Below, in pieces: positions 17,965 through 27,209 of a DNA stretch of 64,000 nucleotides; positions within the stretch are counted from its first letter, which is position 1, and each line of letters begins with the position of its first letter. Under the pieces are notes generated by a model. That model ran no database searches, was not told the origin of the DNA, and saw nothing but the letters and a program-made list of their open reading frames with translations. The position numbers were made by a program, and so were the translations under genes. Source of the stretch: Niabella drilacis (GTDB lineage Bacteria > Bacteroidota > Bacteroidia > Chitinophagales > Chitinophagaceae); NCBI RefSeq assembly GCF_900101395.1, contig NZ_FMZO01000003.1:327664-391663 (forward strand), read 5' to 3'.

Positions 17965-18702
17965 CTACTTCAGATACGATAACAAAATCCCCGTGGCCAC
18001 CGCAGCATTCAATGATTCCGCAGCACCGATCCGCTCAATAGTAATCTTATGGGTAAGACGGGCCGCCACATCGGGGCGGATCCCTTTTGATTCATTACCG
18101 ATGACCAGGATCCCCCTTGCTGCGTCCTGTCGTTTTTGGAGGGGTGTTCCATTGAGCAGGGCTCCGTAAACCGGAATATTATTTTGATGCGCCAGCCAGC
18201 CGGGCAGATCTGTATACGTGACCGGTATGCGGAACAGGCTGCCCATGGTAGCCTGCACTACCTTACTGTTGTATACATCGGTACAGTCCCTGCTGCAGAT
18301 GATCCCCGGCACCCCAAACCAGTCTGCAGTGCGGATAATGGTACCCATATTTCCCGGGTCCTGTATCCCGTCAAGCATCAGTACCAGCGTGCCGGCATCA
18401 TACCAACCGGTGTTTTCACTGTCTTTTTTTGCAATAAGTGCTACTGTTTCGTTTGGCGTTTTGAGCTGGGAGATCTTTTCCAGCTCGAATCCCTCAACCG
18501 GAATCATTTCCACCCCGGGATGCAATGGCTGCTGCCGGAGAACCCATTCTTCCAGTCCCCAGATTTTTTTAACAGTTATGCCCGGGGTATTGAGGGCCTC
18601 ATCCACTATTTTTGGCCCCTCTGCCAGGTAGCAGCCTTCTGCATCCCTGAATTTTTTTTGGAACAAACTTTGAATATATTTGACTTCAGATTTACTAAGC
18701 AT
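17965..18702 (-). CDS. TrmH/SpoU-family RNA 2'-O-methyltransferase
   Basis: SAM-dependent RNA ribose methyltransferase with the SPOUT knot. Motif 1 is IQDPGNMGTIIRTADWFG (about residues 110-127), motif 2 GILVIGNESKGI (about 190) and motif 3 IERIGAAESLNAAVATGILL (about 220). An N-terminal substrate-binding domain (residues 1-90) resembles RlmB/TsnR proteins. The most likely target is rRNA, but the nucleotide cannot be named. It is divergent from the tamL-like gene. Confidence 0.9.
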   Translation of the reverse strand: MLSKSEVKYIQSLFQKKFRDAEGCYLAEGPKIVDEALNTPGITVKKIWGLEEWVLRQQPLHPGVEMIPVEGFELEKISQLKTPNETVALIAKKDSENTGWYDAGTLVLMLDGIQDPGNMGTIIRTADWFGVPGIICSRDCTDVYNSKVVQATMGSLFRIPVTYTDLPGWLAHQNNIPVYGALLNGTPLQKRQDAARGILVIGNESKGIRPDVAARLTHKITIERIGAAESLNAAVATGILLSYLK

Positions 18703-18786
18703 TTTCGATCAATTAGAAATTTAAACCATACGGTCCTGATAAGAACATTCAAAAATACATTTCTTCCTTTAGCCACCGTTTTTACG

Positions 18787-21087
18787 ATGCTATTTTTATC
18801 CTCCTGTAGCATTTTTACAGTGGTAAAAAAACACCCGGCAGGGGTCCCCTTTGTTTTTGAGACCCGCATAAAGGTAGAAGATGCGGTGAGTAAAGAAGAA
18901 AAAAGCAGGCTGGAAGCAGGGCTCAATGAGCAGTTGGATGACAGCATCCGGTCGCGGAGGGTGGATAAAGTGTTGTGGGCTGTAATAAAAGACCCGCCAA
19001 AGCTGGATACGAGCCAGATCAGCAAGTCGATCCAGAGCATGCATTATTACCTGAATGCGCAGGGCTATTTCCAGGACTCCATCGGCTATCTTACCAGTGT
19101 AAAAAAGGTAGAAGACCAGCTGCGGGGGACCATTCAGTTTTATGTATGGCCCCGGCAGGCCACCAAAATAGATTCGCTTGCATATGTGCTCCAGAACGAC
19201 AGCCTCCAAAAGGTAACGGATGAAAATCTTGAGAATGCGTTTGTCAAAAAAGGAGCCCTTTTCGCTCAGGCGCCCATATCGGCCGAAATGGACCGGCTGG
19301 TAGAGCTGTATCGCAACAACGGGTACCTCCGGTTTTCACGGGGATTGCTGTTTGGCCTCTGGGATACCCTGGATGTTTCGCTGCTGGAGCCTACGCTGGA
19401 CCCCCTGGAGCAGGCAGCGCAGCTGGAACGCCTGAAGAACAGGCGGTTGAACCCGACCGCGGATCTTGAGATCCGCACAAGACCCATCGAGGACAGCGCT
19501 GCCATCCGCAAATATTATGTAGGCAATTTTGTGGTATATCCTAACAGCAGCGATACTTCGGGCAGCAACCGCAAAGAGACCCTGCTCAATAATATTACGG
19601 TGGTCCAGACCCGGAATACTTTTAAGCCCAAGATATTTCCCCAGAATATCTATCTGAAAAAAGGAGATCCTTATGATCAGCGCCGCTATATCCGTACCCT
19701 CAACCGGTTTAACAATATCGGCTCATGGCGTATGGTAGATATCGCGCAGCTGCCGCGGGATAACCAGGATACCGTGGATTTTGCCATTCGCCTGCTGCCT
19801 GCCAAAAAGTATAACTTTACCACCAATGTAGAAGGCAGCTTTAGCCAGAGCGTGCTTTCAGGGAATTTTGTCGGATTGGGCTTCAGCCTGGGGTTGCAGA
19901 ACCGGAATTTTGCCAGGGCTGCTAACCTCATGAGCACAAATGTGAATTACCTGATAGAGCTGGGGCAGCTAACAGCGGGAGATATTATTCAGACACAGCA
20001 GTTCAGCGCCACCAATACTATCTCCTATCCCCGGTTCATTTTTCCGGGGATGCAGGGATTTAAAAATAATTTTCGCGGGAATTTCCGGTCCCTGTTTACC
20101 CTGAGCGCAGCCAGTACAGAACGGCGTTATCTTTTTAATCTTACCTCCCTCAGCAGTGCCTGGGGTTATGAGTTTGGCTGGCGGGGCAGGGATTACAGCA
20201 GTAACAACCGCACGTTTAACCTTTCGATTAAGATCCCCAATATTGAGTATTCGTACCTGATCCGGCGGGATAGCCTGGACCGGATGATCGCAAGGAACCC
20301 CTCGATAAAGAATTTGTTCTCCGATGGGCTGATCACCTCGTCGATCATGAAGTTCATCATGCCCTGGGGCAATATCGCCGGCCACAGCACCAACGTGATC
20401 CGGGCAAATTTTGAAGAGTCGGGCCTGCTGACCGGTATGATCCGCAACAGTTTCCTGGATCAGCATCTGTACCGCTTTGTAAAACTGGATGTGGAATATG
20501 CAAAACTGTATCAATGGGCAAAAACGGCATTGGTGCTGCGGGGGTTTGCAGGGGCCGGTTATGAGCTGGAATCAACGGCGAACCCGGAAAAGAGAGCCCA
20601 GATGCCCTTCTTTAAACAATATTACAGCGGCGGCCCCAACAGTATGCGGGCCTGGCAGCTGCGCCGGCTTGGGCCTGGTTCTACCATTAAAAGCTTTGAA
20701 GGGGAGTACAGTTTCCCGGACCGTTTTGGGGATATGCAGCTCGAGGCCAATATCGAATACCGGATGCCGCTTTTTAAAATGGGGGGGATTCCTATTAATG
20801 GCGCGGTATTTACGGATATCGGAAATGTCTGGCTGCTCAAGAAGGATGCCGGGTTGCCGGATGAGATCTTTAAGCTGGGCCGGCTGGGAACGGACCTTGC
20901 CGTGGGGTCCGGCGCCGGCGTTCGGGTGGATCTTGGGTTCTTCGTGATCCGGCTGGATTATGCATATAAGGTAAAAGATCCGAGTCCTGCCCCGGAAAGT
21001 CTTTCTTACCGGAACAGGTTTTTCGCCTACCCGTTTATTAAGGGAAGCCAGCTGCAGATCGGCATCGGGTACCCGTTTATTTTTTAG
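18787..21087 (+). CDS. tamL: TamL-type Omp85 outer-membrane lipoprotein
   Basis: Lipid-anchored TamA homologue of Bacteroidota, an Omp85-superfamily barrel that helps build the outer membrane. The C-terminal half (from about residue 430) is a 16-strand-type barrel with the FFKQYYSGGPNSMRAW block and a terminal aromatic beta-signal (IGYPFIF). POTRA-like regions precede it. The only ATG in this region (18787) gives a very short signal before LSSC. A CTG at 18736, in frame, would give a proper lipoprotein signal (LIRTFKNTF, then hydrophobic, then LSSC), so translation may start upstream at a rare codon. TamB is not in the window. Confidence 0.87.
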   Translation: MLFLSSCSIFTVVKKHPAGVPFVFETRIKVEDAVSKEEKSRLEAGLNEQLDDSIRSRRVDKVLWAVIKDPPKLDTSQISKSIQSMHYYLNAQGYFQDSIGYLTSVKKVEDQLRGTIQFYVWPRQATKIDSLAYVLQNDSLQKVTDENLENAFVKKGALFAQAPISAEMDRLVELYRNNGYLRFSRGLLFGLWDTLDVSLLEPTLDPLEQAAQLERLKNRRLNPTADLEIRTRPIEDSAAIRKYYVGNFVVYPNSSDTSGSNRKETLLNNITVVQTRNTFKPKIFPQNIYLKKGDPYDQRRYIRTLNRFNNIGSWRMVDIAQLPRDNQDTVDFAIRLLPAKKYNFTTNVEGSFSQSVLSGNFVGLGFSLGLQNRNFARAANLMSTNVNYLIELGQLTAGDIIQTQQFSATNTISYPRFIFPGMQGFKNNFRGNFRSLFTLSAASTERRYLFNLTSLSSAWGYEFGWRGRDYSSNNRTFNLSIKIPNIEYSYLIRRDSLDRMIARNPSIKNLFSDGLITSSIMKFIMPWGNIAGHSTNVIRANFEESGLLTGMIRNSFLDQHLYRFVKLDVEYAKLYQWAKTALVLRGFAGAGYELESTANPEKRAQMPFFKQYYSGGPNSMRAWQLRRLGPGSTIKSFEGEYSFPDRFGDMQLEANIEYRMPLFKMGGIPINGAVFTDIGNVWLLKKDAGLPDEIFKLGRLGTDLAVGSGAGVRVDLGFFVIRLDYAYKVKDPSPAPESLSYRNRFFAYPFIKGSQLQIGIGYPFIF

Positions 21088-21130
21088 CTGTCAGCTGTCA
21101 GTCATCAGTTTTTAGCTATTGGTCTTCAGC
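21088..21130. repeat. Quasi-repetitive spacer phrase (CTGTCAGCTGTCAG type)
   Basis: Immediately after the tamL stop, the words CTGTCAG, CTGTCAG, TCATCAG, TTTAGC and CTTCAGC succeed one another. There is no terminator-like stem. Confidence 0.5.
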
Positions 21131-21208
21131 CCCAGGCGCTCAGCATAACAATCGACAGAACGTGAAGGCATGCACAGGGATCCAACGTGGAACTTTAAAC
21201 CTGGAATC

Positions 21209-21898
21209 CTATTCCCCCTTTATGGCAGCAGTAAAATCTTCTATGGAGCGCGCGTCTTCCACCAAAAAATCGCCGATGCGGGTGCGGCGTAAGCTGCTGA
21301 GATAAGCGCCACAGCCCAGCGCCTGTCCAAAGTCATGGGCAAGGCTCCGGATATAGGTTCCCGTGGAGCAAACAACCCTGAAGGAGACCAGGGGCAGGTG
21401 GGTTGCATCTATTTCAAAGGAGGAGATCGTAACCGGCCGGGGATCCAGTTTTACATCGATACCTTTCCGGGCCAGCTCATATACCCGTTTGCCATCTTTT
21501 TTGATGGCCGAATGCGCCGGCGGAACCTGCAGGATGTCGCCCACAAATTTTTTTGTGGCGGCTTCCATATCAAAAATGGTAAGATGCTCATAAGGTTTAA
21601 AGTCTGCAGGCTCGCTTTCCAGGTCGTAGGTAGGTGTAACGGCCCCGATAGTGAAAGTGCCGGTATATTCTTTTTCCTTTGCCATATAGGCATTGATCTG
21701 CTTGGTAAACTTTCCGGTACAGATGATCAACAGACCGGTGGCCAGCGGATCCAGGGTGCCGGCATGCCCTACTTTTTTGATGCGGACCAGGTTGCGCACC
21801 TTTCGTACCGCATCAAAGGAGGTCCACTCAAGTGGTTTGTCGATCAGTAATACCGCTCCTTCAGCAAAGTCAATATTTTTTAAATCTTCCTTTTTCAT
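21209..21898 (-). CDS. truB: tRNA pseudouridine-55 synthase TruB
   Basis: Makes pseudouridine 55 in the T-loop of tRNAs. The catalytic aspartate is Asp50 in GHAGTLDPLATG. The LLIDKPLEWTSFD block near residue 17 and RVVCSTGTYIRSLAHDFG near 180 are family hallmarks. At 229 aa it is a short form without a C-terminal PUA domain, as usual in Bacteroidota. It is convergent with tamL. Confidence 0.95.
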   Translation of the reverse strand: MKKEDLKNIDFAEGAVLLIDKPLEWTSFDAVRKVRNLVRIKKVGHAGTLDPLATGLLIICTGKFTKQINAYMAKEKEYTGTFTIGAVTPTYDLESEPADFKPYEHLTIFDMEAATKKFVGDILQVPPAHSAIKKDGKRVYELARKGIDVKLDPRPVTISSFEIDATHLPLVSFRVVCSTGTYIRSLAHDFGQALGCGAYLSSLRRTRIGDFLVEDARSIEDFTAAIKGE

Positions 21899-22128
21899 CT
21901 GCCGCGAAAATAATATGAATTTGAAATTTATGGCATAAGTTGTTTAAACTTTCCGGGTTGATAGCGTTTTCCCGCAGACCAGCGGGGATCAGGCGTTCCA
22001 TAAATAATTTGGCAAAGATCTGCACAGGCCCGTGGTAACAAAAACCCGGCCCCGGGCAGGTACAAACGGCGCCGATGCCCTATGCTGTAAAATCCCGGGG
22101 CTATTGATCCGGAGTGGGGTAAACCCGG

Positions 22129-22911
22129 TCAGAGATCGGAATAGGAAGTGGCCTTCAGGAAGCTGATATCAATACGGGAAACATTATCCTTATAAGCTTC
22201 CATAGCGTTTAATTTTTTCCAGGCAGGGTCGCTGCCAAAGTTCTTCCAGTTCTGGTTCCGGGCCTCCATACTTGCATGGGTGGTCATATACATCAGGTTG
22301 GGCATTCGTGATCCGGCCAGTACTTCGCCATAAAAAACAGCGTTAAATCCCAGCTGCTTAAAAATACCGATCTCATCGCCGTCGTTAAACATGGCTACTT
22401 TGTTGCGAAACCGCTTTCCGGAACTGCTTTCGTAACTGCGCAATTCATATACCCGTTGTGCTTTATCGCCTTCCAGCCGGGGAACCTCCAGCAGGGGCGC
22501 TTTTGAAAACGACTTGAGCAGGATGGTTTCTATACGGTTGTAGATACCGGCCTTGTTGGGGCTGTTCTGTTCGTCTGCTGCCGCTTGCAGATAAGTACGG
22601 TCCTTTTGCAGCTGGTCGCTGAGTTGGGGCCATCGCTGCAGCTCGCGGAAGGGGATGATTACGTATATTTTTTTATCGGTTGCCGTATCGTTGGCCAGTG
22701 CTTTAAATACACCGATGCGCTGATACTTTAGCCGGTGCAATGCAGGCAGCAGTGCATTTTGCAGGTACCGGTCCAGCTGTTGTTCCTGCTCCGGGCTCGT
22801 ATAATGAAAAACCTGCAGCTGGAAATATTCCCTTACTGTTTTGGAAGATTGTGCCGCAGGCCGGCCCGCGATCAGCAGGAGCAGAAAACTAAGGATAAAC
22901 ACCGGTTTCAT
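22129..22911 (-). CDS. Exported NIPSNAP-family protein
   Basis: 260-aa protein with a signal peptide (MKPVFILSFLLLLIAGRPAAQ) followed by two ferredoxin-like alpha/beta NIPSNAP repeats. The first starts at REYFQLQVFHYTSPEQEQQL and the second at RVYELRSYESSSGKRFRNKVAMF. The molecular role of bacterial NIPSNAP proteins is not established. The start chosen excludes 32 upstream in-frame codons that carry no export signal. Confidence 0.82.
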   Translation of the reverse strand: MKPVFILSFLLLLIAGRPAAQSSKTVREYFQLQVFHYTSPEQEQQLDRYLQNALLPALHRLKYQRIGVFKALANDTATDKKIYVIIPFRELQRWPQLSDQLQKDRTYLQAAADEQNSPNKAGIYNRIETILLKSFSKAPLLEVPRLEGDKAQRVYELRSYESSSGKRFRNKVAMFNDGDEIGIFKQLGFNAVFYGEVLAGSRMPNLMYMTTHASMEARNQNWKNFGSDPAWKKLNAMEAYKDNVSRIDISFLKATSYSDL

Positions 22912-23180
22912 TGGATGATATGCTATTATGTGGAGCGTAAAGTTAATGGATGTAACTGAAATAGAAGGAAGGCCGCTGCACAGGCGCAACATTTCAATGA
23001 TCGGCAATGGGGATGATGCTGGTGGCCGCAGTATTGGGTGTTGCGGGCTATGGCTTGTTTTCTGTTTTATAGTCTCAGCATCGCTGCTTTGGATCTTGTG
23101 TTGCCGATGAGCCGGGATAACACGTACTATACAATAAACAAAGCTGTTGGCCGTACTGTCTAAAGCTTGAGGGGGTTTTG

Positions 23181-23188
23181 TAAATTTG
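23181..23188 (+). promoter_or_regulatory. -7 box of mnmE
   Basis: TAAATTTG 5 nt before the mnmE ATG at 23194. No good -33 box is visible. It predicts a leaderless or near-leaderless mRNA. Confidence 0.5.
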
Positions 23189-23193
23189 CAGGC

Positions 23194-24567
23194 ATGAATA
23201 TGCTTTCAGATTTACAGGATACAATAGCTGCCATAGCCACGCCGCCCGGCATAGGGGCTATAGGAGTGATCCGGCTAAGCGGGGCAGATGCCATTGCTAT
23301 TGCAGATAAGATCTTTAAAGGCCGGAAATTATCCGGCCAGCCTACCCATACGGTGCATTTTGGACATATCTTGTCACCCGGCAACGGGGCGATCGTTGAT
23401 GAGGTAGTGGTTACATTATTTCGCGGACCTAAAAGTTATACCGGTGAGGATGTGGTAGAGATCAGCGGGCATGGTTCGCCTTTCATTCTGCAAAAGATCA
23501 TGGAAGCTGCTACGGAAGCAGGTGCCCGGCCGGCAAAGGCCGGAGAATATACCCAGCGCGCTTTTTTAAACGGGAAAATGGACCTGGCCCAGGCAGAAGC
23601 GGTGGCTGACCTCATCGCGGCAGATAGCCAGGCTCAGCAACAGGCGGCCCTTCAGCAGTTGCGGGGCGGGTTTTCGGGTGATCTTGCCAGACTCCGCGAC
23701 CAGCTGATCAACTTTGCGGCGTTGATAGAACTGGAGCTTGATTTCAGCGATGAGGATGTTGAATTTGCCGACCGGGAGCAATTCCGGGATCTCATCTCCC
23801 ATCTCAAATCCCAAATCTCCGGTCTTTTAAACTCTTTCCGTCTTGGCAATGTGATTAAAAACGGGGTAAGCGTAGCCATTATCGGCAAACCCAACGCAGG
23901 AAAAAGCACCCTGCTCAATGTGTTATTGAATGAAGAGCGTGCTATTGTAAGCGAGATCGCCGGAACCACAAGAGATACGATTGAAGAAACACTCAATATT
24001 CAGGGTGTGCTGTTCCGTTTGATTGACACGGCAGGTATCCGGCAACATACTACGGACCGGATCGAGAGCATCGGCATCGAGCGCAGCCGGCAGAATGCGG
24101 AAAAAGCAAGCCTGATCCTGCACCTGGTAGATGTAACCGATCCGGATACTTCTGTGATCGAATGGCTGGAGCCGTTTGTGGATAAAACCATTACCGTATG
24201 GAACAAAACGGACCGGGAGGAAAGTCACTCATCAGCGATCAGCGATCAGCGATCAGCAATTGCCATCAGTGCTAAAAAGAATATCGGCATAGAAGCGCTG
24301 AAGCACCGGATGTACGAGTTGGTGATCGGGGATACCATTAAAACGGAAAACAGCATCGTAACCAATGCCCGGCATTACGATGCGCTGCTGAAAATGATGG
24401 ATAGCCTCGAAGCCATTGATGCCGGTATGAGTGCCGGGTTAACCGGTGACCTGCTTTCTATTGACATACGTCGTGCGCTGCATTATCTCGGAGAGATCAC
24501 AGGGCAGGTGGAAGTGGACCGGGATATATTGGGGACGATATTCGGTAAATTCTGTATCGGGAAATAA
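23194..24567 (+). CDS. mnmE: tRNA modification GTPase MnmE
   Basis: With MnmG it installs the carboxymethylaminomethyl group at U34 of certain tRNAs. The N-terminal formyl-THF-binding domain starts with DTIAAIATPPGIGAIGVIRLSG. The G domain has GKPNAGKST near 231-239, DTAG near 277 and NKTD near 337. The C-terminal CIGK cysteine is intact. About ten residues after NKTD the protein reads SSAISDQRSAIAIS, encoded by four near-perfect copies of ATCAGCG (24231-24258). This looks like a small expansion in a variable loop. The frame stays open. Confidence 0.95.
   Translation: MNMLSDLQDTIAAIATPPGIGAIGVIRLSGADAIAIADKIFKGRKLSGQPTHTVHFGHILSPGNGAIVDEVVVTLFRGPKSYTGEDVVEISGHGSPFILQKIMEAATEAGARPAKAGEYTQRAFLNGKMDLAQAEAVADLIAADSQAQQQAALQQLRGGFSGDLARLRDQLINFAALIELELDFSDEDVEFADREQFRDLISHLKSQISGLLNSFRLGNVIKNGVSVAIIGKPNAGKSTLLNVLLNEERAIVSEIAGTTRDTIEETLNIQGVLFRLIDTAGIRQHTTDRIESIGIERSRQNAEKASLILHLVDVTDPDTSVIEWLEPFVDKTITVWNKTDREESHSSAISDQRSAIAISAKKNIGIEALKHRMYELVIGDTIKTENSIVTNARHYDALLKMMDSLEAIDAGMSAGLTGDLLSIDIRRALHYLGEITGQVEVDRDILGTIFGKFCIGK
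24231..24258. repeat. Heptanucleotide tandem repeat inside mnmE
   Basis: ATCAGCG three times followed by ATCAGCA: four 7-bp units in the G-domain coding sequence. Gain or loss of one unit would shift the frame; three units (21 bp) keep it. The word also resembles the CAGC/ATCAG spacer phrases of this genome. Confidence 0.85.
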
Positions 24568-24707
24568 CCGTAAGCACCCATTGAGCAGGTAACAAAAGAA
24601 AATTCCGGTCTGCAAAGAAAACATTGCCGGGGCTTTTATTCATTGGGGCCGGTATATTGGATTGTTCCCGTGTTGTTGAGATTTCACCATTAGGTAAGCA
24701 GGGATTT
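24568..24707. other. Gene-free spacer between mnmE and MITE copy 2
   Basis: No gene, RNA or terminator recognised. The region joins the mnmE stop to the second MITE copy. Confidence 0.5.
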
Positions 24708-24839
24708 ATAATAAGCCGGCATCAAAATTATTTCTTTTCACGGTCAGTGAGGACACTGACCGTGGCGTGGGCCGTGGTTTGTGTCCTCACAAACCACTAG
24801 TAATTACGCATTTTAATAGAATTGATTCCGGTTCATTAT
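24708..24839. mobile_element. MITE-like element, copy 2 (132 bp)
   Basis: Second copy of the 132-bp element, differing from copy 1 at two positions. In this copy the first hairpin extends to 11 bp (CACGGTCAGTG paired with CACTGACCGTG, 24739-24764), whereas copy 1 has a mismatch there, so this copy may be closer to the ancestral form. The second hairpin is at 24774-24797. Both copies have the same orientation. Confidence 0.88.
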
Positions 24840-24940
24840 TAACCGTCCGCAGCTCTCAGAGGAACGATGGGTAAATGGCCGGGCTGCATTACCCCGGGGG
24901 GCGTTTTGCACCTTCCGTGCGAACACCGGTCTAAAACGCT

Positions 24941-25828
24941 TTACTGGGAAGCCCTGGACTGGTTCCGGTAAGTTTTGGGACTTATCTTGTATACCTTTTT
25001 AAAAGAGCGGGAGAAATAAAAAACAGTTGCGAACCCGGTTTGATCGGCAATATCATTAATGGTAAGATGGGTGGTGCATAATAATTCAGCTGCCCTCTTT
25101 AACCTTATCTCCAAATGGTACTGGTTGGGGGGCTGCCCAGTAACCTGTTTAAAGTCTTTCCGGAATTTGGAATAGCTGACCGCAAGTTGTTTTGCCAAAG
25201 CCGGCATGCTGACCGTTTCTTCAATGGCATCTAACAATATGAATTTTGCTTTTGAAATGTAGGCCAGTTCATCATCGCTGTTTTCTTTTCCAAAGAGGGT
25301 GCTGTTGTAAATGAGTGATAAAATAGAAAGGGCGGTTCCTGTAATTTGCATATGGTAACCGGGTAATCCATTCTGTATTTTAGTCAGCAGCTGCTGAAAT
25401 GCAGCCAGCAGTTCCTCGTTAAGCCCGGTGTAGACCACCGGTTTTTTTTTGTTGAAAAATCCTGCTTTGAAGAGTTTTCGTGGATAATAGCCGTTAAAGC
25501 CCATCCAGTATTCTTCCCACCCGGTTTTATAAGACGGTTTGTAACGATGCCAGGCGCCGGGGAAGAGCAAAAAGCAGGCGCCGGCATCAATCGGGTATAC
25601 CTGTTGGTCTGCTGTTTCAAAAACACCACGGCCTTTTGATATAAATACAATATAGTAGTCGTTTAGAATGCGTCCTTTATTCCATGTAAAATTGTGTGTG
25701 TCCGGGTGATCCTGGTTTATTGGATAAGACTGATTTCCCTCCGTTTTTGAGCAGCCCGCTGTTGTAATATAAAATCCCCACTTTTCCTCTGCATCAGTCC
25801 TGCTAAGGTATTTATGAAAATTCTGCAT
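24941..25828 (-). CDS. AraC-family transcriptional regulator (utilisation locus)
   Basis: 295-aa regulator with an N-terminal cupin-like sensor domain (about 40-150; VFISKGRGVFETADQQVYPIDAGACFLLFPGAWHRY) and a C-terminal pair of HTH motifs. The second HTH (TINDIADQTGFATVFYFSRSFKKVYKISPKTYR) is a close AraC-family match. It is divergent from the PhyH-SusCD operon across a 557-bp spacer, which suggests it senses a sugar released by that locus and activates it. Confidence 0.88.
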   Translation of the reverse strand: MQNFHKYLSRTDAEEKWGFYITTAGCSKTEGNQSYPINQDHPDTHNFTWNKGRILNDYYIVFISKGRGVFETADQQVYPIDAGACFLLFPGAWHRYKPSYKTGWEEYWMGFNGYYPRKLFKAGFFNKKKPVVYTGLNEELLAAFQQLLTKIQNGLPGYHMQITGTALSILSLIYNSTLFGKENSDDELAYISKAKFILLDAIEETVSMPALAKQLAVSYSKFRKDFKQVTGQPPNQYHLEIRLKRAAELLCTTHLTINDIADQTGFATVFYFSRSFKKVYKISPKTYRNQSRASQ

Positions 25829-26385
25829 AGGATATAAGAATGAAATGTCAAAAAGTGCAAATTATAGATTATTTTGTATATCTGCAATTGCCACTCCCCA
25901 TTATATATTTGTACCAGACGATCACTTGAAATAGACGAAGAACGAATTGTTTGTAACAGCAGGTAGCATCATATAGCGGGCTTGATCGCTCATTCAAAAC
26001 GTTATCCTCCTGACAGAGGCTAATGATTGGTTAAAGCGCCGGTAAATATATTGAAAAGGCGTTGGAGGAGTGCGCCGGATCAGCCAGGAAAAAATAGTAT
26101 GCAGCAGGATGAAGGTGAGAACAGCAGGTACATAGGGCCCGGGCTGTCTCAAGCGCCCTCTTTTGTTATGCTGCCCCGGAAGTACAGGTATCGGTATTAA
26201 AAAGGAGATGGATCCGTAGATGCGGAATCATTACCGGTCCGCTCAAAGCATAACCCTGCACTATAAGCAGGCTTTTGGGCGGTAGCGGTAAGAGAGCCGA
26301 TCAATGAAGTATAGCGCCGTCGCTCATAGATGGGTAAGATCTGCTGTTCGTGCTTTTTAGAAAATGCAATAAATAAACGATATAT
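25829..26385 (+). promoter_or_regulatory. Long divergent spacer upstream of the SusCD locus
   Basis: 557 bp without a convincing gene. TATATTTG at 25904-25911, with TCTG 19 bp upstream, could be a promoter for the operon, but it would leave a leader of about 470 nt. I see no recognised riboswitch or strong terminator. AraC operator half-sites are expected here but could not be defined by eye. Confidence 0.45.
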
Positions 26386-27204
26386 ATGAAATGTGAGCTT
26401 ACTGAAAATGATGTGCTATATTACCAGGAGAATGGATTCCTTATCATCGAAGATTTTTTATCGGAAAGTGAACTTGCCGAATGGCGTACTGCTGTTACAG
26501 AGGCCATTGCTGAACGGAATGGTCTTAAGATTCCCGGACAACATGTTCTTGTAGGCATGGATGATGGTATTAATGAAGATGCGGAATACTTTTCGAAAGT
26601 ATTTGATCAGTTGATCAATCTCTGGCAGACGAACCCGAAAGTGCGGAAACTCATGCTGGATGAACGTATCGGGAAGATGGCCGCAACCTTAGCCGGTGTG
26701 GACGGTATCAGGATCTGGCATGACCAGGCGCTTTTTAAGAAGCCCTGGGCCAATCCTACCTCATGGCATCTGGATACCCCGTTCTGGTCCTTCTCTGATC
26801 GAAAGGCATTATCCATTTGGGTAGCGCTGGATGATGCTACTGCGGAAAACGGTTGTCTGTACTTCATGCCCGGTTCTCATAAAGCAACAACATTTGAAAA
26901 CAAGGGGATCGGAAAAAATATGGATGGTATTTTTGAAGTGTACCCGCAATTTAAAAGTAACAGACCGGTTGCCTCAAAAATAAAGGCAGGAAGCTGTTCT
27001 TTTCATAACGGGTTAACGATTCATGGTGCCGGAGCCAATATGACCAATGGTTACAGGCGGGCAATGACCTGCGCTTATATGCCCGAAGGCAATGTATTCA
27101 ACGGGCAGCAAAATATCCTGTCTGAGGAATATTGCAGCGCATTAAAAGTAGGCGATCCGTTAAATAACAATGAGCAAAACCCTTTGATTTATCACTCAAA
27201 GTAA
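26386..27204 (+). CDS. Phytanoyl-CoA dioxygenase (PhyH) family protein
   Basis: Fe(II)/2-oxoglutarate-dependent oxygenase fold. The metal triad is visible: His128-x-Asp130 in SWHLDTPFW and His213 in TIHGAGAN, with Arg224/225 for 2-oxoglutarate binding. Length 272 aa is typical. It opens an operon with a sugar isomerase-like gene 5 nt downstream, then SusC, SusD and a GH106-like enzyme. It likely hydroxylates a small molecule linked to the same substrate; the target is unknown. No signal peptide, so it acts in the cytoplasm. Confidence 0.88.
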   Translation: MKCELTENDVLYYQENGFLIIEDFLSESELAEWRTAVTEAIAERNGLKIPGQHVLVGMDDGINEDAEYFSKVFDQLINLWQTNPKVRKLMLDERIGKMAATLAGVDGIRIWHDQALFKKPWANPTSWHLDTPFWSFSDRKALSIWVALDDATAENGCLYFMPGSHKATTFENKGIGKNMDGIFEVYPQFKSNRPVASKIKAGSCSFHNGLTIHGAGANMTNGYRRAMTCAYMPEGNVFNGQQNILSEEYCSALKVGDPLNNNEQNPLIYHSK

Positions 27205-27209
27205 CCGGT

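Noticed and set aside
18136..18786. Open frame continuing upstream of the tamL-like gene, antisense to the trmH-family gene
   Set aside because: It lies inside a well-supported gene on the other strand, and the added residues show no domain or signal.
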